DNA of 64,000 bases from NCBI GenBank assembly GCA_963832945.1, contig CAWHVV010000010.1, positions 558,001-622,000 on the forward strand, written 5' to 3'. Each line of letters starts with the position of its first letter. The stretch's first letter is position 1. A model generated the notes under the pieces. That model had not been told where the DNA came from and ran no database searches. It saw only the letters and a list, made by a program, of their open reading frames with translations. Made by a program: the position numbers and the translations under genes. Positions 42,174 through 51,419 of this stretch are shown here, in pieces. This DNA comes from JAFEDN01 sp963832945 (lineage in GTDB: Bacteria > Pseudomonadota > Gammaproteobacteria > Coxiellales > Coxiellaceae).

Positions 42174-45020
42174 TTAATGCGCTTCGTCCCAATTATCGCC
42201 GATGCCGATATCGACCAGCAGCGGCACGCTGAGTTCCATCGCCTGTTCCATACAACGTCGTATTTCACGGCTAATAAGCTCAATTTCCGTTTCAGGAACC
42301 TCAAATACCAGCTCATCGTGGACCTGCATAATCATCCGGGCGGAAGTTTTATGTTGACTGAGCCAGTTATCAATGCAAATCATGGCCATTTTGATAATGT
42401 CCGCGGCAGTGCCCTGCAGCGGCGCGTTAATCGCCTGACGCTCGGAAGCCTGACGTCGAAACTGATTACTGGATTTAATATCCGGCACCTGCACACGCCG
42501 CCCCAACAGCGTTTTTACATAGCCCTGTTTAGCGGCCTGCGCGCGCGCCCGCTCCATATATTCCCGCACTCGCGGATATTTTTGAAAATAAATTTCGATA
42601 TGACGCTGCGCCTCATCCCGGCTAATTCCTAACTGCTGCGATAATCCAAAACTGGACATGCCATACATCAATCCGAAATTAATCGCTTTCGCGCTACGGC
42701 GCTGGTCAGCCGATACCATTTCCAGAGAAACGCCATAAACTTCCGCGGCGGTGGCCCGATGCACATCCAGACCCTGAGAAAACGCCTGTAAAAGACCGGG
42801 GTCCTGCGCCAAATGCGCCATGATTCGCAATTCCACCTGGGAATAATCCGCTGCCAAAATTTTATAACCCGGCGGCGCGATAAACGCCTGACGGATTTTG
42901 CGCCCCTCCTCCGAGCGAATCGGTATATTTTGCAGATTAGGATCGCTGGAAGATAAACGCCCGGTACTGGTAATCGCCTGCTGATAAGAAGTATGCACCC
43001 GACCGCTCCGGGGATTGATCGCCTCCGGCAAACTGTCCGTGTAAGTAGATTTTAATTTACTGAGACTGCGATAGATCAGAATCAGGCGCGGAATAGGGTA
43101 TTCCGGCGCCAATTCCTGCAAAACATCTTCTCCGGTGGAGGGCTGACCGGTCGGCGTTTTTTTGAGAACGGGCAGCTTTAATTTTTCATATAATATCACC
43201 TGTAATTGCTTTGAAGAATTTAAATTAAATTCCTCACCCGATAGCGCGTAGACTTCCTGTTCCAAAGCCTCCAGCCGCTCCTGCAAAATTTGGCTGTGCC
43301 GCGCCAGTTTCGCGGCGTCAATCAGTACTCCGGTCTGCTCCATGCCTGCCAAAATCGGCATCAGCGGCATCTCGATTGTGTTAAAAACCGCGAGGAGTTC
43401 CGGCTGGGCCTGCAAATCCCGATTTAAAGTTTGATACAAACGCATGGCGATATCTGCGTTTTCAGCCGCGTAAACAGCCGCTTTTTCAATGGGGACCTGA
43501 TTGAAAGTCAATTTTTTAGCGCCTTTTCCAGCAATTTCTTCATAAGTGAGCGTACGAAAAGACAAATATTTCAGCGCCAATGTATTTAAATCGTGACGGG
43601 TAGTACCGCTATCTAAAATATAAGACGCCAATAGACTATCCCACAAAATTCCATGCAATTTCACACCATAATGCGCGAATATTTTTAAATCATATTTTAG
43701 ATTTTGACCCACGACTATTTTTTGTGGATCATTTAGCACGTCCGCCAATTGCCGCAACACCCATTCACGCTCCAACTGCAAGGGCGCTCCCGCATAATCG
43801 TGCGCCAGCGGCACATAAGCGGCAGCCATTCCCGCTGAGTACAGCGGCAATGGCTTCCTGTTTATATCCTGCGCATCGGCGGAGCCGATTGCTCGGAATG
43901 AAGGGGGAGAATCGCGATTCTCCCCTCTACGATCCCCCATCGCGTAAGGAGAGTTCCCTTCAGCGGGAACTCCTGCATAAGAGGCCTGATTATAGCCAAT
44001 CGCGAAAGCGATGCCGACTAATTCCGCACACATAGCGTCCGCATGGGTGGTTTTGACCGTAATGGCAATCACGCTACTTTGTGCCAGTTTTTTCAGCCAG
44101 TTTTGAAATTCCTCGCGCACAAGAAGCGTTTCGTATTCAACCTGAGGCTGCGGCTCATTGTGCCGGGGCAAATCCTGTAGCCAGGTTTTAAATTCCAGTT
44201 CGGTAAATAATTCTTTTAATTTTTCATTATTCGGAGCGGAAGGCTTTAATTCCGCAAGGGTTTGCGGCAAAGCGACATCCACTTTAACGGTCACCAGCCG
44301 GCGGCCCAACAGTACCTGTTCGATATTGTTTCGCAAATTTTCCCCGGCTTTTCCCGGGATTTTATCGGCATTTTCGAGAAGATTATCCAAAGAATGATAT
44401 TGCCCCAGCCAGTTCGCCGCGGTTTTCGGGCCTACATTGGGCACACCCGGAATGTTGTCAACCGAATCGCCGGTCAACGCCAGGTAATCAACGATTTGCG
44501 CGGGTAGAACCCCAAACTTTGCCTGCACTCCTGCTTCATCCAGAATTTGCTGACTCATGGTGTTGATCAGCGTCACATGCGGATTGACTAACTGCGCCAA
44601 ATCCTTATCCCCGGTGGAAATCAGCACGTCCATTTTCTGCGTTTGGGCGTACGCCGCTAACGTGCCGATGATATCATCGGCTTCCACGCCTTCCACCACG
44701 ATCAGTGGTAAACCCTGCGCCCGGATCGCGGCAAATAAAGGCTGGATTTGCACTTGTAGGTCATCCGGCATGACCGCGCGGTGAGCTTTATAAGCCGGAT
44801 ACATTTGATGACGAAAATTTTTAGATTTGGAGTCAAAAATCACGGCGATATGACCGGGCTCATAATCTTTTATCAGCCTGCGCAGCATATTCAGCACGCC
44901 GTAGATGGCGCCCGTCGGCATGCCTTTTGAATTAGTGAGCGGCGGCAACGCGTGGAAAGCCCGAAATAAATAAGAGGATCCGTCGACTAAAATAAGCGGC
45001 GGCGAAGAGGGTTTGTGCAT
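42174..45020 (-). CDS. polA: DNA polymerase I with an in-frame palindromic-element insert
   Basis: 948 residues. The 5'-3' exonuclease (1-290) shows VDGSSYLFRAFHALP and VEADDIIGTLA. The 3'-5' exonuclease domain (about 310-570) has a degenerate first motif, ITVKTT in place of the catalytic DxE, while KYDLKIF and AENADIAM keep their Asp. The polymerase domain (580-948) is complete: DYSQVELRIMAHL, RRSAKAINFGLMYGMS, and VHDELVFEVP. Residues about 347-400 (54 codons) are encoded by a PE repeat inserted between SFAIGYNQASY-like and AYVPLAHDY-like segments that adjoin each other in E. coli. The frame stays open. Role: Okazaki fragment and repair synthesis. Confidence 0.95.
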   Translation of the reverse strand: MHKPSSPPLILVDGSSYLFRAFHALPPLTNSKGMPTGAIYGVLNMLRRLIKDYEPGHIAVIFDSKSKNFRHQMYPAYKAHRAVMPDDLQVQIQPLFAAIRAQGLPLIVVEGVEADDIIGTLAAYAQTQKMDVLISTGDKDLAQLVNPHVTLINTMSQQILDEAGVQAKFGVLPAQIVDYLALTGDSVDNIPGVPNVGPKTAANWLGQYHSLDNLLENADKIPGKAGENLRNNIEQVLLGRRLVTVKVDVALPQTLAELKPSAPNNEKLKELFTELEFKTWLQDLPRHNEPQPQVEYETLLVREEFQNWLKKLAQSSVIAITVKTTHADAMCAELVGIAFAIGYNQASYAGVPAEGNSPYAMGDRRGENRDSPPSFRAIGSADAQDINRKPLPLYSAGMAAAYVPLAHDYAGAPLQLEREWVLRQLADVLNDPQKIVVGQNLKYDLKIFAHYGVKLHGILWDSLLASYILDSGTTRHDLNTLALKYLSFRTLTYEEIAGKGAKKLTFNQVPIEKAAVYAAENADIAMRLYQTLNRDLQAQPELLAVFNTIEMPLMPILAGMEQTGVLIDAAKLARHSQILQERLEALEQEVYALSGEEFNLNSSKQLQVILYEKLKLPVLKKTPTGQPSTGEDVLQELAPEYPIPRLILIYRSLSKLKSTYTDSLPEAINPRSGRVHTSYQQAITSTGRLSSSDPNLQNIPIRSEEGRKIRQAFIAPPGYKILAADYSQVELRIMAHLAQDPGLLQAFSQGLDVHRATAAEVYGVSLEMVSADQRRSAKAINFGLMYGMSSFGLSQQLGISRDEAQRHIEIYFQKYPRVREYMERARAQAAKQGYVKTLLGRRVQVPDIKSSNQFRRQASERQAINAPLQGTAADIIKMAMICIDNWLSQHKTSARMIMQVHDELVFEVPETEIELISREIRRCMEQAMELSVPLLVDIGIGDNWDEAH
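43820..43975 (-). mobile_element. Palindromic element PE, copy 9, in frame inside polA
   Basis: 156 bp, all PE landmarks present on the complementary strand: GTTCCCGCTGAAGGGAAC hairpin, GCGATGGGGGATCG, a GGGGAG hairpin with a 10-base loop, AATCGGCTCCGCCGAT and CGCTGTACTCAGCG. CATAAG occurs directly before (43814-43819) and at its right edge (43976-43981), a 6-bp target duplication. The total addition of 162 bp equals 54 codons. Compared with the other copies it has two extra bases (about 43875 and 43890) that keep the frame open. Confidence 0.92.
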
Positions 45021-45120
45021 ATTATCCAGCCGGTTTTTAAAAAAATATCATAATACCCCGTGCTCGCGTTTTATTCCACAATGGTATATCGTATGGTTTA
45101 TCAAACACCTGAGTAGAATT

Positions 45121-46866
45121 ATGCTGTCACCCACCAAAAATACTTACGCGAAAAATGAGGCGGCTACATGGCCGATTCCTAATTATTGGGACATTGTCGC
45201 GTTGGCGTCTGGTATTGGCACTGGTATTGGCGCTGGGCTGGGGCGCGTCCAAAATGATGGGGCATTATCAGCTTGGCAAGCCTATTCCCATTTCCTTAAG
45301 CCCGCTCAACTTGCCTTATTATGCATTGCGCACGGTTTTGCGCATGTTGATCGCCATGGGATTTTCCCTGCTGTTTACCTTTATTTTTGGAGCCTGGGCG
45401 GCGAAAAGCCGCCATGCGGAACGCATGATCATTCCTTGCGTGGATATTTTGCAGTCGGTGCCCGTGCTGGGTTTTTTATCGGTGGCTATTGTGGTTTTTA
45501 TCGGCGTTTTTCAGGGCAGTATGCTCGGGCCTGAATGCGCGGCGATTTTCGCTATTTTTACCGCGCAGGTGTGGAATATGACATTGAGTTTTTATCAAAG
45601 CCTGTGCATGGTGCCCAAGGATTTGCGGGAGGCGACATCCATGTTCCGCCTCTCCGCCTGGCAGCGATTCTGGCGCATCGAAGTTTCATTCGCCACACCG
45701 GCGCTGTTGTGGAATACCATGATGTCCATGTCGGGAAGCTGGGTATTTCTGGTGGCCGCCGAAGCGATTTCCGTCGGACAATATCAAATTACTTTGCCGG
45801 GCGTCGGTTCTTACATTGCACTCGCCATCGCCCAGAAAAATTTAATAGCGATTTTCTATGTGATTATCACCATGCTGATCGTGATCGCTTTGTATGATCA
45901 AATCCTGTTTCGTCCCCTGACGGCCTGGGCGGAAAAATTTAAAACCGAACATACCAGCGGCGAGGAATTGCCGGAGTCCTGGCTGCTTAATTTATTTCAT
46001 CGCACCTATTTATTTCACTACTGGGTCAGCGGGATTTCCACCTGGGGAATCATATTATCAATTGGCGTCTGGTTGCGGCGTCCGCCGCCGCCTCCGCGTT
46101 CAACGCCGAGGCAGGTCATGATCCGCTATGTTTTTCTGGTTATCTGGTATTGCGTACTGACCATCGCCGTGATCGCCGCGCTTCGATTCATCTCGCAATT
46201 TGTATTTTAGCGAAATTTCTTGGCAGGAAACCCGGCACGTTATTTTTTTAGGCTTTATCACCGGCCTGCGGGTACTGATTTTAATTATGCTGAGTTCATT
46301 AATTTGGGTGCCTGTCGGCATCTGGATAGGCTCAAAACCGCGCCTTTCGCAGTTGATTCAACCATTGATTCAGTTTCTCGCGGCTTTTCCAGCCAATCTG
46401 TTTTTTCCCATCATGACTTTGTTGATCGTGCGCTACCATCTCAATGTGAATATTTGGATTTCGCCGCTGATGGTGTTAGGCACACAATGGTATATTTTGT
46501 TTAATGTCATCGCCGGAACGAATGCTTTACCCAAAAATCTGCATCACGCCGTGGGCACTGTTAATGTCACCGGCTGGTTGTGGTGGCGGCGATTTATGCT
46601 GCCCGGTATTTTTCCTTATTATATTACCGGCGCCATCACCGCCGCCGGCGGGGCGTGGAATATCAGCATCATTGCCGAAACGCGTGCAATGGGGTAATAT
46701 TCATTTACAGGCCACCGGTTGGGCTCGTATATCAACGCCGCCACCGCCCAGGGTGATTTTCCGCCGACTGTTATTAGGGTATTATTGTGATGGCGTTATA
46801 TGTGTTGCTGATCAACCGATACTTTGTGGCGGCCATTATACCGTCTGGCGGAAGAACGTTTTCAGA
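45121..46866 (+). pseudogene. ABC anion importer permease (duplicated permease, COG4986 type), frameshifted
   Basis: A fused double permease of a nitrate/sulfonate/taurine-like ABC importer. The start MLSPTKNTYAKNEAA and NYWDIVALA are in frame 1, the main part from about 45210 to 46198 in frame 2 (ILQSVPVLGFLSVAIVVFI, GPECAAIFAIFTAQVWNM, and the EAA loop around KDLREATSMFRLS), and the second permease half from 46200 in a third (FLAAFPANLFFPIM, VLGTQWYILFNVIAGTNAL). Further breaks follow after 46680. At least five breaks, mostly explicable by one extra base each, with no other decay between them. Either recent loss or insertion errors in the sequence. Confidence 0.8.
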
Positions 46867-46882
46867 ATAGGGGACCTGAATT

Positions 46883-48183
46883 ATGACAACTCCATTATTG
46901 CAGGTAAAAAACATTAAAAAAGCCTTTCAAAAGCGCGGCGCGCCTGAATTGCTGGTTTTGGACCAGGTTAATTTTGACATTAATAAAGGCGAAATCATTG
47001 CGCTGCTGGGGAAATCCGGTTCGGGAAAATCGACTTTATTGCGCATTATTGCCGGTCTTAGTCAGCCCAACTTCCGGAGAAGTATTATTTCACAATCAGC
47101 CGATTTTACAGCCGGTGCCCGGTCTCACCATGGTGTTTCAAAATTTTGCGCTTGTTGCCGTGGTTAACCGTGCTGGAAAATGTTGAGCTGGGCTTGAAGC
47201 GCAGGGCGTGGACCGGGAAGAGCGCCGTAAACGCGCGCTGAAGGCCATCGACATTGTCGGGTTTGGATGGTTTTGAATCCGCTTATCCCAAAGAATTATC
47301 CGGGGGCATGGCGCAGCGCGTGGGTTTTGCGCGCGCGCTGGTGGTTGACCCGGAGTTATTATTGATGGATGAACCGTTTTCGGCGTTGGACGTGCTGACC
47401 GCGGAAAATTTGCGAAGTGATTTAATCACTATCTGGGAATCGGCGGCGACTAAAATCAAATCGGTGCTGCTGGTGACCCACAATATTGAAGAAGCCGCTT
47501 TTTTGGCCGACCGGATTTTCGTGTTCGCCACGGACCCTGGCCATGTCGCCGCTGAAATTAAGGTGGATATTAAACATCCGCGCGATTATCAGAGATCCGC
47601 AATTGCGGCAGATTGATCGATGATATTTACAGGCTGATGACTAGCCCCGCCGGCGCGAAATTACCGGCCAAGGCGGCGCGAGATGAAAACTATCGGCTTA
47701 ACTTACCGCTTACCGAAAGTGGAAATTTCCGAAGTGATTGGTTTTATCGAAGAGCTGGCTTTCGAATACAATGCCAAAGCGGATTTACCGAATTTAGCCG
47801 AAGAATTGCATTTAGAAATCGACGATCTGTTCCCCCTCACCGAAGCGCTGGAAATTTTGCGTTTTGGCGTGGTATCCGAAGGTGATATTGAGCTTACTGA
47901 ACAGGGCAAGGTATTCGCAGACGCCGATATTTTACGCCGGAAGCAGGTATTTGCCGCGCATTTGATGAGTTATGTGCCGCTGGCGCGCCATATCCGTCAA
48001 GTGCTGGACCGCAAAAACGACCACACCATGCAGGAAAAAAACTTCCTGACCGAGTTGCAGGGTGATCTCAGTGAAGACGCCGCCGAGGAAGTATTAGCCA
48101 CGGTGATCGACTGGGGCCGCTATGCAGAATTATTCGCTTATGATTATAATACCGGTATTTTAAGTCTGGAAAATCCGCAATAA
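46883..48183 (+). pseudogene. ABC importer ATPase with AAA-associated C-terminal domain, frameshifted
   Basis: The partner ATPase of the permease. The Walker A LLGKSGSGKSTLLRIIAGLS is in frame. The frame then shifts near 47070, 47150, 47197 and 47262 before the signature ELSGGMAQRVGFARA and Walker B ELLLMDEPFSALD. Shifts near 47597 and 47705 precede the C-terminal AAA-associated domain (PKVEISEVIGFIEELAFEYN, VLRF-like EILRFGVVSEGD) that runs intact to 48183. Every break I can resolve is an extra base. As it stands no functional transporter would be made. Confidence 0.8.
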
Positions 48184-48269
48184 GCAGCTTATTTTCCCTC
48201 TCCCCGTACTCGGGGAGAGAGTTAGGGTGAGGAGCGAAAGAGGAAGACGAATCACGAAAGGTATAAATT

Positions 48270-48911
48270 ATGGAGCATCTTTTAACATTCCCGGAACAGG
48301 ACCGTACTTTTCTTCTACCCGGCCCTGCCGGACAACTGGAGGTGTTGACCACTTTTCCGGAATCCGTGACCCCCGCCGGAGTCGGCGTTATTTGCCATCC
48401 CGATCCGCGATTCGCGGGAACCATGCTGAATAAAGTGGTCACCACCACGGCGCGCGCTTTTGGGAATCTGGGTCTGGCGACGGTGCGCTTTAATTATCGC
48501 GGCGTGGGCCGCAGCATGGGAGAATACGGTTATACCGATGGGGAATTGGCCGATCTTGAGAGCATTATTGCCTGGGTTCGCGAGGTTTTACCCTCACAAC
48601 CGCTGTGGCTGGCGGGATTTTCTTTTGGCTCTTATATCAGCGCAAGGGCGGCGCAACCGGCGCGCCCGGCCCGGCTAATCAGCATCGCTCCGCCGGTCAC
48701 TCACTATAATTTTAATCAATTTACGCAGATTGCCTGTCCCTGGCTGGTTATTCAGGGCGATCAGGATGAAGTGGTGTCGTGCGCGGCGGTCCAGGAATGG
48801 GCGGCTCGCCCGCCGTCACCTTTGGAATTAACGATTATGCCCGGCGCGAGCCATTTTTTTCATGGCCGGTTAATCGATCTTCGGGAAATTATCGAAAAAT
48901 GGCAGCCGTGA
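48270..48911 (+). CDS. Alpha/beta hydrolase (COG2945-like)
   Basis: A 213-residue serine hydrolase. The segment GVICHPDPRFAGTMLNKVV, the strand-turn VRFNYRGVGRSMGEYG, nucleophile elbow LAGFSFGSYISA (Ser about 118), Asp in VIQGDQDEVVS and His in PGASHFFHGRL form the standard triad. The family acts on unknown esters. It follows the broken ABC importer with a small GC-rich hairpin between, so it may be an independent unit. Confidence 0.88.
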   Translation: MEHLLTFPEQDRTFLLPGPAGQLEVLTTFPESVTPAGVGVICHPDPRFAGTMLNKVVTTTARAFGNLGLATVRFNYRGVGRSMGEYGYTDGELADLESIIAWVREVLPSQPLWLAGFSFGSYISARAAQPARPARLISIAPPVTHYNFNQFTQIACPWLVIQGDQDEVVSCAAVQEWAARPPSPLELTIMPGASHFFHGRLIDLREIIEKWQP

Positions 48912-48981
48912 TTAAAGCACGGGAAGTCGACATTGATGCTTTGTTTATAGACCATTATTACTGAAAAAATAGAGAGATAAA

Positions 48982-50133
48982 ATGAAATATATAAAATTTT
49001 CAATAAACCAGATTGAATTTTGGAAAAAATCAGAGCTCAATAAATCCAATTTTCTGTTTTTAATTTTAAATTTTCTTAACGAGAATGAATTGTTAATTTT
49101 TCGATTTGTAAATACTTCAATATGGAATGCCACAAAAAAAATAATAGGACTTTATGAAAATCCCAAACAATTTGCGTTGGGAACTTCTGGATATTTTAAA
49201 ACTATAGAGCAATTTAAAACATCCTGGATTGCTTATGAAAAATCTATGGCCTGCCAGGAATTGGTTATTCCTTATAAACCGGCTTTGCTTTATAAAGCTA
49301 CTGACTTGAATTCGGCTGAATTTATTCATAAAGATTTTCCACAAGGCGAAGATGTTTACGAAAATGGCCGGATATACGCCGCAGTTTTTCCATACACTTG
49401 GGAGCATAATACAGCATGGTTATTGGGTAATATTCATTTAGGACGTTCCTTTCTTTTGGTTTCACCTTTAGTGATACAATCATTATTCAGAGCAGACAAA
49501 TTGCAAGAATATTCAGCGCTGTCTAAAGAGCTGGTTGGTTTATATAAAGCTGGATATAAAGCGACAGGTATAAATGCAAAAAAACATATTCTATTTTCCT
49601 TAACTTCAGATAAAGTATCAAATCAAGAATTTAATATAAAAGATTTAAAGTTAGAAACTTCAGAAATCAAAACGACCCTGAAAATTATTAATCAAGATAT
49701 AGAAAAGCTCAGTTATGATCATCGGGCAAATGAAGAAAAATGTTTTCCCCATACGGTGAATAATCAAGGTATAAAATTTTTTTATTTGTCTATTTTAAAA
49801 AATCTGATGAATTCGACTTATTGGGAAAATATTTATAGATTCTGGTTTCCTAATACTATTATCATTATTCGAAAACAACTCGATAGCAAGGAGATTACAT
49901 TAAGAAAAATAAAAAAATCTATACCCTATTGCTCTCAAAACCATTCATTTTTTAGAAATAATCCTATAAATTTGCTGAACAAAGCCATACACAGATACTA
50001 TACCTTTAAACAATTAGTTTCTTCTCCTGAGTTGCAAAGTATTTTTAATAATCATGAACGATATATCAGAAAAATGGAACAGAGAGAATATGAAGCTAAC
50101 TTAATTAATAGCACCCTTCCTGATTTTGTTTAA
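48982..50133 (+). CDS. Unknown protein with an F-box-like N-terminus, candidate effector
   Basis: 383 residues, AT-rich, Lys/Asn/Phe-rich, unlike the neighbouring core genes. Residues about 20-55 read SNFLFLILNFLNENELLIFR then FVNTSIWNATKKII, which has the hydrophobic spacing of an F-box (LPxELLxxILxFLxxxDLLxLRxVxxxW), the eukaryotic domain that docks to SKP1 in SCF ubiquitin ligases. The remaining 320 residues show no domain I recognise. Legionellales deliver F-box effectors such as AnkB through Dot/Icm; that this one is delivered is a guess. No signal peptide. Confidence 0.55.
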   Translation: MKYIKFSINQIEFWKKSELNKSNFLFLILNFLNENELLIFRFVNTSIWNATKKIIGLYENPKQFALGTSGYFKTIEQFKTSWIAYEKSMACQELVIPYKPALLYKATDLNSAEFIHKDFPQGEDVYENGRIYAAVFPYTWEHNTAWLLGNIHLGRSFLLVSPLVIQSLFRADKLQEYSALSKELVGLYKAGYKATGINAKKHILFSLTSDKVSNQEFNIKDLKLETSEIKTTLKIINQDIEKLSYDHRANEEKCFPHTVNNQGIKFFYLSILKNLMNSTYWENIYRFWFPNTIIIIRKQLDSKEITLRKIKKSIPYCSQNHSFFRNNPINLLNKAIHRYYTFKQLVSSPELQSIFNNHERYIRKMEQREYEANLINSTLPDFV

Positions 50134-50226
50134 AACCGGTAGATTTGGCATTTTTCGAAAAATCAGGATATTTTAAAACTTTATTTATGTAATTATGCGA
50201 AGCTAAAATCCCATTACTTTCACTCA

Positions 50227-50685
50227 CTAAGATTTTGTTGGGCGCGAAACATATAGGTAATGTGGTGTTTCTTTGTGTTGAGATTTGGAAAGTTCTCTGG
50301 GTGGTTTTTTGTAACGTTCAATTCTAGCATGCAGCTCTTCCAGCTCTTCTTCACTCTTGGATTTTTTGATTTGAAAAAGTTTATCGAACCTGGCTTGTAT
50401 GGTTTGTGTTACTCTGTCAATTTCTTCAATTGATATTTCAATATTTTCTTCGGATTTTTCTTCAGTTTCTTCTTCCGTGTCTTCCTCGATTTCTGAATAC
50501 ATTTCGTCTTCCTTTTCCAATTCCAGTTCCTCTTCTAAAGTTAAAATACCTTGAAATCCACCTAACAAAGCAATATCGTTTGGATCGGTTTCTTCGACTA
50601 AATCTTGTTTTTCCTCAACATCTAACTGTTTTGTTTTTTTGGAGATTCTGTTTGTGCTAAAAAAATCGATTTGAAACTCTTTCAT
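50227..50685 (-). CDS. Small acidic protein of unknown function
   Basis: 152 residues with an extreme acidic block at about 50-90 (EEELELEKEDEMYSEIEEDT and more Glu-rich sequence), a helical region from 90 to 125 and a basic, His/Lys-rich C-terminus. No family recognised. Low-complexity acidic tracts are common in host-directed proteins but prove nothing. It lies between the F-box-like gene (convergent) and a 280-base gap (50686-50966) in which I see no gene or clear signal. Confidence 0.45.
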   Translation of the reverse strand: MKEFQIDFFSTNRISKKTKQLDVEEKQDLVEETDPNDIALLGGFQGILTLEEELELEKEDEMYSEIEEDTEEETEEKSEENIEISIEEIDRVTQTIQARFDKLFQIKKSKSEEELEELHARIERYKKPPRELSKSQHKETPHYLYVSRPTKS

Positions 50686-50966
50686 TCACCGCCCCACTTT
50701 AAATTAACTAGTTATTGACTATTTATATATTATACTTATTGATTATTAAATTATACTTAAGAAACCTGTTAAAAGTCTTTTAAAGAGATGGTCTCTGTAT
50801 ATGACAAAAATTCAGATTTGGTTATAACTAGCTGATAAATAATCATATATTCCTTTTCCTGGATCTGGCGGATAGCCCTACTTACGGAGAATACGTTTTA
50901 CAACGACGCGGTTTTTGACAAAGACCCAAGCAATATTTTTCAATGAGGCCTTTAACCTCCATTTAA

Positions 50967-51395
50967 TTAATGCCCACGATGCTTTTGTTTTTTCTTTTTT
51001 TGTTTGAGCAGGAATTTGTGTTGTTCCTGCTTTTCTCGTTCTTGTTTAGAAATCGATTTCTTAATTTTTTTATGTCGTTCCAGGTCAATCTTGAGTTGGT
51101 CTTGAGCATACGTTAGTTGAGAAGAGGGTGTCCGTTGCATGAATTTTTTAACTTCACGTTTTAAACGCTTAGGATTTTTTCGCTTGATGATCAGTTTAAA
51201 CTGCTGAGGTTGCGAAAATTCAAGTTCCTGATAGTGATTAGAAATCCAGGCATAAAGTTCAGGATCAGTGGGTTCTTCGCCAAAAACAACACGTGCCACC
51301 ACATAACATTTCTCATCAGTTCTTTCAAAGATACCAACCCACATAGTGTTTTCGAAAAAAATAGTGAGTTTAATAGTAGCTGGTAATTTACTCAT
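50967..51395 (-). CDS. YjdF family protein (DUF2992)
   Basis: 142 residues with the YjdF pattern: LTIFFENTMWVGIFERTDEK, ARVVFGEEPTDPELYAWI, KRKNPKRLKREVKKFM, and a strongly basic Lys-rich tail. In Firmicutes the gene is controlled by the yjdF riboswitch that senses azaaromatic compounds; here only 24 bases separate it from the upstream gene, so no such riboswitch is present and it is probably co-transcribed with the lactonase-like gene. The molecular function is unknown. Confidence 0.8.
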   Translation of the reverse strand: MSKLPATIKLTIFFENTMWVGIFERTDEKCYVVARVVFGEEPTDPELYAWISNHYQELEFSQPQQFKLIIKRKNPKRLKREVKKFMQRTPSSQLTYAQDQLKIDLERHKKIKKSISKQEREKQEQHKFLLKQKKKKQKHRGH

Positions 51396-51419
51396 CGACT
51401 TAGTTACGGACAGTACACT

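Noticed and set aside
43724..44035. A plus-strand open frame across the polA insert
   Set aside because: It is the reverse-strand reading of the repeat and polA; the polA frame is the conserved one.
50804..50966. Possible transposase C-terminal remnant in the gap downstream of yjdF
   Set aside because: A short peptide (NIAWVFVKNRVVVKRILRK) can be read on the minus strand, but it is too short to assign to any family.
51396..51419. A yjdF riboswitch
   Set aside because: Only 24 bases separate yjdF from the upstream gene, too few for the aptamer.
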